Source: Micromonospora rosaria
GTDB lineage: Bacteria > Actinomycetota > Actinomycetes > Mycobacteriales > Micromonosporaceae
NCBI RefSeq assembly: GCF_001567585.1
Contig: NZ_LRQV01000063.1
Location: 1 to 36,919, forward strand
DNA length: 36,919 nt
Direction: 5' to 3'
This document shows, piece by piece, positions 14,196-21,869 of this stretch. Below the pieces are notes generated by a model. The model ran no database searches. It was not told the DNA's origin and saw nothing but the letters and a program-made list of their open reading frames with translations. The stretch's first letter is position 1. Each line of letters begins with the position of its first letter. A program made the translations under genes and the position numbers.

Positions 14196-15428
14196 GTGGA
14201 GACGGATGTCGTGATCGTGGGTGGAGGGCTGGCTGGGCTGGCCGCTGCTCGGCGGTTGCATCGGGCGGGTGTGCCGTGGCGGTTGCTGGAGGCCGCCGAT
14301 CGGCTGGGCGGCCGGGTCGCGACCGACGCGGTGGACGGGTACCTGCTGGATCGGGGGTTCCAGGTGCTCAACACCGCGTACCCGAGGCTGGATGGCCTGC
14401 TGGACACGGGGCGGTTGGGGCTGGGCTGGTTCACCTCGGGTGTGCTGGTGCGCCGGGGGGAGCGGCTGCACCGGCTGGTCAACCCGGTCCGCGAGCCGGC
14501 CGGGGCGGTGCCCAGCCTGCTGGACGGGGTCGGCTCGCTGGCCGACCGGCTCCGGTTCGCCGCGCTCGCCGCCGGCTGCGCCACCCTGCCGCCCGACCGG
14601 CTGCTCACCGCGCCGGAGACCAGCACCGACCAGGCGCTGCGCCGGGCCGGCCTCTCCGCGGCGTTCGTCGAGGAACTGCTCCGGCCGTTCCTCTCCGGTG
14701 TGCTGGTCGACCGGGAGCTGGAGACCTCCAGCCGGGTGCTGGCCATGGTGTTGCGCTCGTTCGCACGGGGCCGGGTGGGGGTGCCGGCCGAGGGGATGGG
14801 GGCGCTGCCCCGCGCCGTCGCCGGTCCGCTCCCCGCCGACCTGATCGAGACGAACACGCCGGTCGCCGAGGTCGCGCCCGGCCGGGTCCGCACCCAGGCC
14901 GGCGACCTCCGTTGCCGGGCCGTCCTGGTCGCGGTCGACCCACCGACGGTCCGTACCCTGCTGCCGGCCCTGCCGACGGTACGCATGCACGGGTACACGA
15001 CGTACTACCACAGCACCGACGAGGCGCCGCTCGACGAGCCGATCCTGCTGCTCGACGGCGACCGTCGGGAACTCGTCGCCAACACGGTGGTGATCAGTCG
15101 GGCCGCGCCCACGTACGCGCCGGCCGGACGGCACCTGGTGGCCACCTCGGTGGTCGGCCCCTCGGCGCCACCCGAGTCGACCGTACGGTCGGAACTGGCC
15201 CGGCTCTACGGTCGGTCCACGGCTGACTGGACCCACCTGCGTACCGTCTCGATCCCCGACGCGCTGCCCGCCGCACCGCCCCCGCAGGGCCGGCTGCGCA
15301 AGCCGGTCTCCCTCGGCGACGGTCGATACGTCGCCGGCGACCATCGGGACAGCCCCTCCATCCAAGGGGCCCTGGCCAGCGGCTGGCGGGCGGCGGGGGC
15401 GATCCTCGCCGACCTGCGGGCCGGCTGA
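14196..15428 (+). CDS. FAD-dependent oxidoreductase (amine oxidase / protoporphyrinogen oxidase-like)
   Basis: The 410-aa flavoprotein opens with a Rossmann fingerprint, VVIVGGGLAGLAAARRL, at about residues 5-21. An ADRLGGRV segment near residues 36-43 is typical of the amine oxidase/phytoene desaturase/PPOX superfamily. A C-terminal FAD-contact region reads YVAGDHRDSPSIQGALASG near 380-398. GTG 14196 is chosen because GGAGGGG lies 5 nt upstream and the Rossmann strand begins at once; an earlier in-frame start at 14145 adds only a Gly-rich unstructured stretch. It is monocistronic and ends at a hairpin. The substrate is unknown. Confidence 0.88.
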   Translation: METDVVIVGGGLAGLAAARRLHRAGVPWRLLEAADRLGGRVATDAVDGYLLDRGFQVLNTAYPRLDGLLDTGRLGLGWFTSGVLVRRGERLHRLVNPVREPAGAVPSLLDGVGSLADRLRFAALAAGCATLPPDRLLTAPETSTDQALRRAGLSAAFVEELLRPFLSGVLVDRELETSSRVLAMVLRSFARGRVGVPAEGMGALPRAVAGPLPADLIETNTPVAEVAPGRVRTQAGDLRCRAVLVAVDPPTVRTLLPALPTVRMHGYTTYYHSTDEAPLDEPILLLDGDRRELVANTVVISRAAPTYAPAGRHLVATSVVGPSAPPESTVRSELARLYGRSTADWTHLRTVSIPDALPAAPPPQGRLRKPVSLGDGRYVAGDHRDSPSIQGALASGWRAAGAILADLRAG

Positions 15429-15453
15429 CACCGCCGGGCCGGCCGCCGACCCG

Positions 15454-15478
15454 GCCGCACCGGTCATCCCGGTGCGGC
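15454..15478 (+). terminator. Hairpin terminator after the FAD oxidoreductase
   Basis: A 10-bp perfect stem GCCGCACCGG/CCGGTGCGGC closes a 5-nt loop and starts 26 bp after the stop codon. A mixed CTGTTAT stretch follows. Confidence 0.7.
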
Positions 15479-15632
15479 TGCGCACTGTTATCCTCGCGTT
15501 GCCCACCGTGCCGATCGCGCGGGTGTCGCCCCGGATGGCGCGTCCCTGGTCCCGCGTGGGCGAGGGCTCGTCCGCTCCGTAAGGCGGTGGCTGTGATCGA
15601 CCGGGCGGGTTACGATCCGGCGCACGAAACAG

Positions 15633-15709
15633 GGGGCGGTAGCTCAGCGGGTTAGAGCAGGGGACTCATAATCCCTCGGTCGCGGGTTCGAGTCCCGCCC
15701 GCCCCACCA
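15633..15709 (+). tRNA. tRNA with CAT anticodon (elongator Met or Ile2), CCA encoded
   Basis: The 77-nt cloverleaf has acceptor GGGGCGG/CCGCCCC, D-arm GCTC...GAGC, and anticodon arm GGGGA-CTCATAA-TCCCT. The T-arm is GCGGG-TTCGAGT-CCCGC, the discriminator is A, and CCA is encoded. It is not an initiator type, since the acceptor stem is fully paired at its end. Whether it is Met or lysidine-modified Ile2 cannot be settled by eye. The anticodon-stem outer pair G-T and the CTCGGTC variable region look somewhat like Ile2. A TACGAT at 15611-15616 could be its -10. Confidence 0.93.
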
Positions 15710-15930
15710 GGCAAAACACTAGATCCACGATCTTCCCGGAGTTGTCACCGGCAGGGTGCTCCGGTCACGGTGATGTCGCCGAAGGTCAGCCGTTCCCCCG
15801 CGTACACCCTGGCCCGGCGGTGATCAGGTGGGCGGCACAACCGCTGCCGGCGTCCGACCGGCGAGTCGGGTGGCCGACGGTCCCAACGGTTTCCCAGCGG
15901 GATCCCAGACCGGGTCGGTTCACTGCCGGC

Positions 15931-16728
15931 ATGAGACGTTTCCGCGCATTCGTCGTCGGGGCGGTGGCGGCGGTCGTCGCCGTCGCCACCGCCGCCGCAC
16001 CGGCTGCCGCCAGGCCCGACTGCGACGTACCCTCACCGCCGCCGATCTGCAACCCGATCGAGGACCCGCCGCCGCCGGAGGGCAGCGACAAGTCGCCCAC
16101 CGGCCGGGTCGAGTCGTACGGCTTCGCCAACGGCGCCTTCCACGTCCGGGGTTGGGCCCGGGACGTCAACGGCGGACCCGTCACCATCTGGGTCAACGTG
16201 GACGGGCCGTTCGTCGGCGGGTACCCCGCCGGGCTGTGGCACGCCGGGCAGGGGGCGAACGTCGGCTTCGACATCACCGTCCCCGCGCCCTCGACCGTCG
16301 GCACCCACCGGGTGATGATCACCCTGGTCAACGTGCCCGACGGCACCGAGCCGGCGGCACCGTACTCGAGCATCCTGAACGTCCTGCCCTACACGGTGGA
16401 GCCGACCCCACCGGCGAACCTGAGCCTGACGCCCGTCGTCGTCAACAGCCAGGACGCGGTCGTCGTCGGCTTCACCGACCTCTCCACCGCCGAGGAGGGC
16501 TACTCGATCACCTACGACTGGATGGCGCGGCGGATGAACGACGACGGTCACTGGGTGCTCACCCCGGAGTCCCGTACCGTCCAGATCGGTCCCCACCCGG
16601 GGACCGGCTGGTACACCCACACGGTGACCGGACTGGTGTCGAACACCTTCTACCGTTTCTACGTCCGGACGAGGGAGAACGGGCGGCTCTCCACGCCGAC
16701 GACCGGCGGCGTCTCCACCCTCGACTGA
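15931..16728 (+). CDS. Secreted protein with a C-terminal fibronectin-III-like domain
   Basis: The 265-aa precursor starts MRRFRAFVVGAVAAVVAVAT and has a likely signal peptidase site after APAAA near residue 29. A Pro/Cys-containing linker (CDVPSPPPICNP) follows. Then comes a beta-rich domain of about 115 residues with GFANGAFHVRGWARDVNGGPVTI and HRVMITLVNVPDG blocks. The C-terminal 100 residues look like an FN3 domain (PPANLSLTPVVVN, GLVSNTFYRFYVRTREN). No catalytic motif is visible, so it may be an extracellular binding or structural protein. ATG 15931 is chosen because it opens the signal peptide, although the RBS is weak; an earlier in-frame start at 15742 would bury the signal peptide. 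It lies 221 bp after the CAU tRNA. Confidence 0.75.
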   Translation: MRRFRAFVVGAVAAVVAVATAAAPAAARPDCDVPSPPPICNPIEDPPPPEGSDKSPTGRVESYGFANGAFHVRGWARDVNGGPVTIWVNVDGPFVGGYPAGLWHAGQGANVGFDITVPAPSTVGTHRVMITLVNVPDGTEPAAPYSSILNVLPYTVEPTPPANLSLTPVVVNSQDAVVVGFTDLSTAEEGYSITYDWMARRMNDDGHWVLTPESRTVQIGPHPGTGWYTHTVTGLVSNTFYRFYVRTRENGRLSTPTTGGVSTLD

Positions 16729-16752
16729 GCCGCCCGCCGACAGCCGCCGGTG

Positions 16753-16796
16753 GCCCCACCACCGTCCGGGCCGGTGACGCCGGTCGATGGTGGGGC
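16753..16796. terminator. Hairpin after the FN3-like protein
   Basis: GCCCCACCACCG at 16753-16764 pairs with 16785-16796 with one mismatch, and an inner CCGG-rich hairpin lies between the arms. It starts 24 bp after the stop codon. Confidence 0.6.
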
Positions 16797-16870
16797 TATC
16801 CTCGGACGGAGGGCGCCCGGGGCGACCGTACGCTTCCGGTCACCACGTCGAGCGGCGGAGGGCGGCGGTG

Positions 16871-17572
16871 ATGGTCGAGATCCCCGGGGCGCGTGCGGAG
16901 CTGGACAACGCCTTCCGGATCCTGGACGCGAACATGCGCGCCCTGGCCCGGGCCCTCGAACCGGACCAGCAGCCCGAGCCCGACCTGCCGCCGGAACCGG
17001 CCGTTCTCGACCGGCGGGAGCCGCTGCGGCACGCGTACCAGCTGACTCTGAGCCTGGTCGCGATGAAGCAACCGTGCGCCGACCACGCGGTCCACCGGGG
17101 CGGCCTGCTCCTCGCCGAGGCTGGCTGGAGCGTCGAGACCGACCCCGGCCCGACCGGGAATCGCGCCGTCGCCCGCCGCGACGGATTCGTGATCACGGTG
17201 GTCAGCTGCCACGGGGAGCACGCCGTCTGCCGCGTCGGGGAGGGGTACGCCATCACCGGCGAGACCCCGCACGTCCTGCTCCACGAACCGGTCGAGTTCG
17301 TCCCGCCCGAGCCGTGCGTCACCGCCGGGACCCTGCCGGCCGGGGCGCTCCTCTGCTACGAGTGCGACGGCCTAGGCTGGTGCCCCTGCTGCCTGGGGCG
17401 GGGCTTCCTCCTGGACGACGACCGACGTCGGCGGCGGTGCACCTGCTGCTTCACGCAGCGGGTGTGCCTGATCTGTGAGGGTGCCGGCCTCAAGTGGGTC
17501 CACACGCTGAGCGGGTGGGCCCGCGAGCAGTACCCCGAGCTGCGGCAGGACCGGCCCGAGGGTGGTGGGTAG
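16871..17572 (+). CDS. Cys-rich (DnaJ-like zinc-binding) protein, function unknown
   Basis: The 233-aa protein is not recognised as a whole. Residues about 1-45 are helical and acidic. A middle mixed alpha/beta domain (HAYQLTLSLVAMKQPCADHAVHRGG to VGEGYAITGETPHVLL) follows. The C-terminus has four Cys pairs in a row at about 163-210: CYECDGLG, CPCCLGRG, CTCCFTQR and CLICEGAG. Three of them match CxxCxGxG, the signature of DnaJ zinc fingers, suggesting two zinc sites. There is no J-domain, so it is not DnaJ. ATG 16871 has GGAGGG 8 nt upstream; GTG 16868 is an alternative. It converges on the RlaP-like gene. A chaperone-like or RNA-binding zinc module is a guess. Confidence 0.8.
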   Translation: MVEIPGARAELDNAFRILDANMRALARALEPDQQPEPDLPPEPAVLDRREPLRHAYQLTLSLVAMKQPCADHAVHRGGLLLAEAGWSVETDPGPTGNRAVARRDGFVITVVSCHGEHAVCRVGEGYAITGETPHVLLHEPVEFVPPEPCVTAGTLPAGALLCYECDGLGWCPCCLGRGFLLDDDRRRRRCTCCFTQRVCLICEGAGLKWVHTLSGWAREQYPELRQDRPEGGG

Positions 17573-17676
17573 GCGGCCGGGCCAGAGCCACGCCGGTCGG
17601 ACGCGCGCCGGCGGCGGCCCGAGGCGACGCCGACCGGGGCACCGGGGCGAGCCGGGGCCACCCAGGACACGAACGG

Positions 17677-18366
17677 TCAGGCCGGTTCCAGGAAGGCGCG
17701 GCGGACCCGGTGCAGCCACGCCTCGACCGTGGCCCGGTCGGGTTCGGCCGGCAGCGGTGAGGTCACCGCGTCGAAGCGGGCCTCGGCGGCGGCGAGCGCC
17801 GGGCGGGCGGCCTCCGGGTCCGCGGCCACCGCCTCGCCGAAGTCGAGGTACCGCTGCGGGTCCGCGACCCGGATCGGCAGGGTGCCGGTGGCGTAGAGGG
17901 CGAAGCCCTGGTCGAGGAGGCGGAGCAGGTGCCGGCCGTGCTTGGCCTGCCGCCTGCGCATCTTCGACTGGAACTGTCCGGTGGTGAGCAGCCGCTTGAG
18001 CTGCGCGGTGGCGTACCCGAAGTAGGCGTCCCGGACGCGGTTCGCGGACAGGAACGCGGCCCGGATGTCGATCATCTCGGCGCCGAGGGGGGTACGGACC
18101 TCGTACAGGTCGTCGGGGAGCCAGAGGATCTCGGTGACGGTGGGGTTGCCGGCGAGCAGCAACGTCGCCGCCTTCGCCGCCTCGTGGTACGTGACGTCCG
18201 GGTCGTGCCGCACGATCGAGGCCTCGCGCCCGGTGGGCGGGGTGAGGCCGTGGAAGGCGACGGTGGGGGCGGCGTAGACGCCGAGGCGGTCCACGTCCGA
18301 GTCCGTACCGGCGAGCCCGTACGCGGTGGAGCCGACGATGCCGCAGAGCAGCAGGTTGGGCACCAC
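17677..18366 (-). CDS. RlaP-type nucleotidyltransferase (Pol beta superfamily)
   Basis: The 229-aa protein begins with a Pol-beta nucleotidyltransferase signature. GSTAYGLAGTDSDVDRLGVY occupies residues 12-31, giving the G-S motif and the metal-binding Asp pair (Asp24/Asp26). A helical half follows (ANRVRDAYFGYATAQLKRL; RRRQAKHGRHLLRLLDQGFAL, about 115-165). This is the architecture of the RNA-ligase-associated nucleotidyltransferase family (RlaP) known from predicted RNA-repair systems. The start is a GTG doublet, one base after the stop of the upstream gene, with GAGGGAG in the end of that gene as RBS. It is thus tightly coupled to the 3'-phosphatase gene. The target, tRNA or another RNA, is unproved. 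Confidence 0.82.
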   Translation of the reverse strand: MVPNLLLCGIVGSTAYGLAGTDSDVDRLGVYAAPTVAFHGLTPPTGREASIVRHDPDVTYHEAAKAATLLLAGNPTVTEILWLPDDLYEVRTPLGAEMIDIRAAFLSANRVRDAYFGYATAQLKRLLTTGQFQSKMRRRQAKHGRHLLRLLDQGFALYATGTLPIRVADPQRYLDFGEAVAADPEAARPALAAAEARFDAVTSPLPAEPDRATVEAWLHRVRRAFLEPA

Positions 18367-18367
18367 G

Positions 18368-18790
18368 TCAGAAGTCTCCCTCGGCGACCTGGAGGCAGGT
18401 GAGGCCGAGGTCGTGCCGCCACATGTGGACGACCTGGTCCCGGTCGTCGATCACGAAGGCCACCTGGTAGCGGTCCTCGACGAGGGTACGGTACATCTCC
18501 GCCTTGACCACCGAGTCCTTCCGGTTGTCCTGGTGCGGGCGCATGTGCAGTTCGTGGTACGGGACGTGTTGGGCGTCGAGCCACAGCTCGGTCTGCCACC
18601 GGCACACGTCGTCGCGGCCGGTGAGCAGGATGACCCGGTGCCGTCCGGCGGCGGCGATGGTCTGGACGAGTTCGACGACGGCGGGGTTGGGCCGGTCCTC
18701 GCCGACCCGGGACCAGTCGTACGGCGAGCGGTCGCCCCGGTGGGCGAGGGTGCCGTCGATGTCGACGAGGACGGCTCGGGGCAGGGTCAC
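18368..18790 (-). CDS. Stand-alone T4 Pnkp-like polynucleotide 3'-phosphatase (HAD superfamily)
   Basis: The 140-aa protein aligns by eye with the C-terminal phosphatase domain of T4 polynucleotide kinase. It has DIDGTLA at residues 10-16 (nucleophile Asp10, acid Asp12) and RSPYDWSRV with downstream NPAVVEL. HAD motif II lies in LLTGRDD near 54-60, and RPHQDNRKDSVVKAE near 84-98 holds the Lys. IDDRDQVVHMWR near 114-125 is the acidic motif, followed by a QVAEGDF end. No P-loop kinase domain is present. It would remove a 3'-phosphate or 2',3'-cyclic phosphate from broken RNA. The GTG start has GAGGAG 7 nt upstream. It is first in a two-gene operon with the RlaP-like gene. Confidence 0.87.
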   Translation of the reverse strand: MTLPRAVLVDIDGTLAHRGDRSPYDWSRVGEDRPNPAVVELVQTIAAAGRHRVILLTGRDDVCRWQTELWLDAQHVPYHELHMRPHQDNRKDSVVKAEMYRTLVEDRYQVAFVIDDRDQVVHMWRHDLGLTCLQVAEGDF

Positions 18791-18955
18791 GGCGGGCTCC
18801 TCGGGTACGCGCGGCGGTCACCGGCGTCGCTCATGATGGCCTACCGCGCGGGCGTCGGCGGCCCCGGCCGGTCGGGTCGGTGGTCCGGTGTGCCACGGAC
18901 CCGTCGCCGCCGTGTTTCCCGCCGATCTCAGTCAGCAACAACAGTCACCAGAAGC

Positions 18956-18968
18956 GACGAAATTCGTA
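18956..18968. promoter_or_regulatory. Predicted Lrp/AsnC operator 1 of the M19/SBP operon
   Basis: GACGAAATTCGTA is a near-perfect 13-bp dyad. Its centre is about 30.5 bp (three helical turns) from operator 2. It matches the dyads in front of the lrp gene at 28752 and 28783. Binding by that regulator is inferred. Confidence 0.6.
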
Positions 18969-18980
18969 GATCCTAAAGAG

Positions 18981-19009
18981 TTCTACGACGATTTCGTCAA
19001 CTCTATAGA
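18981..19009 (+). promoter_or_regulatory. Candidate promoter of the M19/SBP operon
   Basis: TTCTAC (18981-18986), a 17-bp spacer and TATAGA (19004-19009) form a plausible sigma-70-type promoter. Operator 2 lies entirely inside the spacer, which would allow repression. The start codon is about 60 bp downstream of the -10. Confidence 0.5.
18987..18998. promoter_or_regulatory. Predicted Lrp/AsnC operator 2 of the M19/SBP operon
   Basis: GACGATTTCGTC has perfect 5-bp arms around TT and sits between the predicted -35 and -10. The operator at 28783 has the same placement in the lrp promoter. Confidence 0.6.
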
Positions 19010-19069
19010 CATGAACTGGCGTTCCTCGTAGAGTCCCACCATCTTCCGATCCTTGATCCTGGAGATGAT

Positions 19070-20128
19070 GTGAACACTGCCGCCGCGGAAGCCACCACCC
19101 TCTCGGCAACCGAGCTGCACGCCGCCGCCACAGTGGTGGACGGCAGCACGGTCATCGAGCTCAGCGACGCCCACCTCGACCGGATCCGGCGCGGTGGCGT
19201 CACCGCCGTCAACCACACCGTCACCAAGCCGTACGTGGACACGGCCACCGCGTTGCGACAGGTCAACCGGTGCCGCCGGTGGATCGACGAGCACCCCGAC
19301 GACGTGCTGCTCGCGCTCACCGTGGCCGACATTCAGCGGGCCAAGGCCGAGGGCAAGGAAGCCGTCATCCTCGGTCCGCAGGACACCGAGATGATCGGTG
19401 TCGACCTCGACCTGCTCGGCACCTTCTACGACCTGGGCATCCGGGTCCTGCAACTGACCTACCAGCGGCAGAACCTGCTGGGGGCCGGCTGCGGGGAGGA
19501 GGTCGACCCCGGGCTGACCCACCGGGGCCGGGCCTTCGTCGGGGCGATGAACGAGCTGGGCATCCTGGTCGACGTCTCGCACTGCGGCGAGCGCACCGGC
19601 CTGGACGCCATGGAGGTCTCCGAGACCCCGGTGGTGGTGACGCACTCCTTCTGCGACGTGCTCTCACCGCACATCCGGGCGAAGTCCGACGCCTTCCTGC
19701 GCCGCCTCGGCGAGCAGGGCGGCGTCATGGGCATCACCACGCTGTCCGGATTCCTCTACTACCCGGACGCCCCGTCCCGGCGTCCCGACCTGACCCGCTT
19801 CGTCGAGCACGTCAAGCAGGTGGTCGAGGTGACCGGCGGCGTGGAGCACGTCGCCATCGCCACCGACTACGACGAGACGTGGACCGAGCCGATGCGGATC
19901 GCGCAGTTGCAGTCCATCGCGCGGTCGACGTCCAAGGAGCAGCAGAACCTCCTCGGCGACTTCGGCTGGAACGAGCGCCGGGCGATCGGCATGGACGACG
20001 CCTCGGACTTTCCCCACTTCACCGAGGCGCTTCTGGCCGGCGGTTTCACGCCGGACGAGGTGACCAAGGTTCTCGGCGGCAACTGGCTTCGGGTTCTTGG
20101 GGAGGCATGGAAGCCGGGTGACCGGTAA
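19070..20128 (+). CDS. Peptidase M19 (membrane dipeptidase)-like protein with an altered metal site
   Basis: The 352-aa protein has the M19 renal-dipeptidase TIM-barrel layout. Matching blocks are GLTHRGRAFVGAMNELGILVDVSHCGE near residues 144-170, VVVTHS near 187, PHIRAKSD near 200 and IATDYDET near 263. The N-terminal zinc ligands are missing: the usual DGHxD is replaced by VVDGSTVIEL near residue 24. The bridging Glu position reads ILGPQDTE near 100, with Gln. Only the second-site His residues and the late Asp remain. A hydrolase with one metal, a different reaction or a binding role are all possible. GTG 19070 has GGAG 5 nt upstream. It is the first gene of a five-gene operon with the solute-binding protein. 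Confidence 0.82.
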   Translation: MNTAAAEATTLSATELHAAATVVDGSTVIELSDAHLDRIRRGGVTAVNHTVTKPYVDTATALRQVNRCRRWIDEHPDDVLLALTVADIQRAKAEGKEAVILGPQDTEMIGVDLDLLGTFYDLGIRVLQLTYQRQNLLGAGCGEEVDPGLTHRGRAFVGAMNELGILVDVSHCGERTGLDAMEVSETPVVVTHSFCDVLSPHIRAKSDAFLRRLGEQGGVMGITTLSGFLYYPDAPSRRPDLTRFVEHVKQVVEVTGGVEHVAIATDYDETWTEPMRIAQLQSIARSTSKEQQNLLGDFGWNERRAIGMDDASDFPHFTEALLAGGFTPDEVTKVLGGNWLRVLGEAWKPGDR

Positions 20129-20157
20129 GCGCCGCATCGTGACAGGCAAGGAGACCC

Positions 20158-21774
20158 ATGCGAACTCGACTTTTGACCAGAGTGCTGGCGGTGGGCGTCG
20201 TGGCGGCGCTCGCGGCCGGCTGCTCCGGAGGTGGTGAACCTCCGTCCACCAATAACGGCGACAGCGGCAACGACGGCCTGATGGCCAGTGTCCGGCTGGA
20301 GGACGAGGCGCAGCCCGCGGGCAGCCCGAAGTCCGGCGGCCGGCTGCGCATCATGATCCGCCTGGACGCCAACGAGCTGGACCCGCACAAGATGTCGGAG
20401 ACCTCGGCCTTCGTCATCAACGAGCAGATCTACGAGTCGCTGGTGCAGTCGTACCGGGGCGAGATCAAGCCGGCGATCGCCGAGTCCTGGGAGCAGAGCG
20501 CCGACGGGCTGACGATCACCTTCACGCTCCGCGACAACGCCTACTTCCACAGCGGGCGCAAGGTGACCGCGGCGGACGTGAAGTACTCGATCGAGCGGAT
20601 CAAGGACCCGGCGACCCGGGCCCCGCGCGCCCGCAGCTACGAGGGCATCACCTCGGTCGAGGCGGTCGACGAGCGGACCGCCGTCTTCACCCTCGCCAAG
20701 CCGAACGCGGCGATCCTGACCCTGCTCTCCACCGCCGCCTCGTCCGTCGTGGACAAGTCGGTGGTCGACGCCGAGGGCGGGCTCAACGGCGACGTCGACG
20801 GTGGCAGCGGCCCGTTCAAGCTGGCCTCCCGGGTCACCGGCCAGGCCATCAAGCTGGACAAGCACGACCGGTACTGGGAGTCCGGCGTGCCGTACCTCGA
20901 CGGGCTGGACTTCAGCTTCAACCCCGACGACAACGCCCGCGCCGCGGCGGTCCGCAGCGGTACGGTCGACTTCCTCTGGCGGCCGGCGCCCGAGTTCATC
21001 GACGCGCTCAAGCGCGACGAGGCGCTCAAGTGGTACGGCGGCTCCGGCTCGCTCTCCCTGCACCTGCGGCTGAACACCTCCAAGGCCCCGTACGACGACG
21101 TGAAGGTCCGGCAGGCGATCTTCCTGGCGCTGGACCGGCAGGAGATCCTGAACGTGGCGAACTCCGGCTTCGGGACCGCGCTCAACGCGGGCTACCTGCC
21201 GCCGGACCGGTACGGCGCGCTGACCGAGCCGGTGTACGGCCAGCCGGACATCGAGAAGGCCAAGACGCTGCTGACCGAGGCGGGGTACCCGGACGGCTTC
21301 GAGGCGAAGCTGATGGTGATCGCCACGTCGGCGTTCCAGGTGCGCTCGGCCGAGGTGGAGCAGCAGCAGCTCGCCAAGATCGGCATCAGGGTGACCATCG
21401 AGTCGGTCGAGTCGACCATCGCCGACACCCGCACCAAGTCCGGTGACTTCGACATGTACCAGTCCGGGTTCGGCCTCACCTACGACCCGGACGAGCGGTT
21501 CACCGCCAGCTTCCTCGCCAACGGTGGGCTGAACTACGGCAACTGGAGCGACCCGGAGTACGAGAACCTGGTCGTGCAGGCCCGGTCGGAGCTGGACAAG
21601 GACAAGCGGGCCGCGCTCTACCAGCAGGCCGAGAAGATCCTCGCCGAGCGCGGGCCGGTGGCCATGACCTTCCTCAACGCCGACTACGACGTCGTGCAGA
21701 AGGACGTCATGGGCTACCGGGGCGACGCGACGCCGACGTACCGGTTCTACCGGAACATCTGGCTCGACCGCTGA
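20158..21774 (+). CDS. ABC transporter substrate-binding lipoprotein, family 5 (Dpp/Opp type)
   Basis: The 538-aa lipoprotein has an N-terminal signal ending in the lipobox LAAGC (Cys22), then a Gly/Ser/Asn-rich linker. The family-5 fold is shown by GGRLRIMIRLDANELDPHKM, YESLVQSYRGEIKPAIAESWE, ITFTLRDNAYFHSGRKVTAADVKYSIER and VRQAIFLALDRQEIL. It binds peptides or other small ligands outside the membrane and delivers them to the permease pair at 26326-28177. No permease or ATPase follows it directly; these parts are in the two neighbouring units. ATG 20158 has AAGGAG at good spacing, 29 bp after the M19 stop. Ligand identity cannot be read. Confidence 0.93.
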   Translation: MRTRLLTRVLAVGVVAALAAGCSGGGEPPSTNNGDSGNDGLMASVRLEDEAQPAGSPKSGGRLRIMIRLDANELDPHKMSETSAFVINEQIYESLVQSYRGEIKPAIAESWEQSADGLTITFTLRDNAYFHSGRKVTAADVKYSIERIKDPATRAPRARSYEGITSVEAVDERTAVFTLAKPNAAILTLLSTAASSVVDKSVVDAEGGLNGDVDGGSGPFKLASRVTGQAIKLDKHDRYWESGVPYLDGLDFSFNPDDNARAAAVRSGTVDFLWRPAPEFIDALKRDEALKWYGGSGSLSLHLRLNTSKAPYDDVKVRQAIFLALDRQEILNVANSGFGTALNAGYLPPDRYGALTEPVYGQPDIEKAKTLLTEAGYPDGFEAKLMVIATSAFQVRSAEVEQQQLAKIGIRVTIESVESTIADTRTKSGDFDMYQSGFGLTYDPDERFTASFLANGGLNYGNWSDPEYENLVVQARSELDKDKRAALYQQAEKILAERGPVAMTFLNADYDVVQKDVMGYRGDATPTYRFYRNIWLDR

Positions 21775-21869
21775 CCAGCGGTGGTGGGGGCGCCGGGCGC
21801 CCGGTGCCCCCACCACCGGCCCCTCCCGCCGGCTCCCCGGCCACCCATCCCGTGACGAAAGGCAGGTCA

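Larger units (their letters stand above)
18791..19069. other. Divergent intergenic region with an AT-rich regulatory segment
   Basis: The part next to the phosphatase gene is GC-rich and featureless. The segment 18930-19069 is strikingly AT-rich for this genome and holds the promoter and two dyad operators for the plus-strand operon at 19070. A CGTAGA/TCTACG inverted repeat at 18965-18970 and 18982-18987 also links the two operators. Confidence 0.6.

Noticed and set aside
16871..17572. Calling the Cys-rich protein DnaJ
   Set aside because: Only the zinc-motif pattern agrees; there is no J-domain and no HPD motif.
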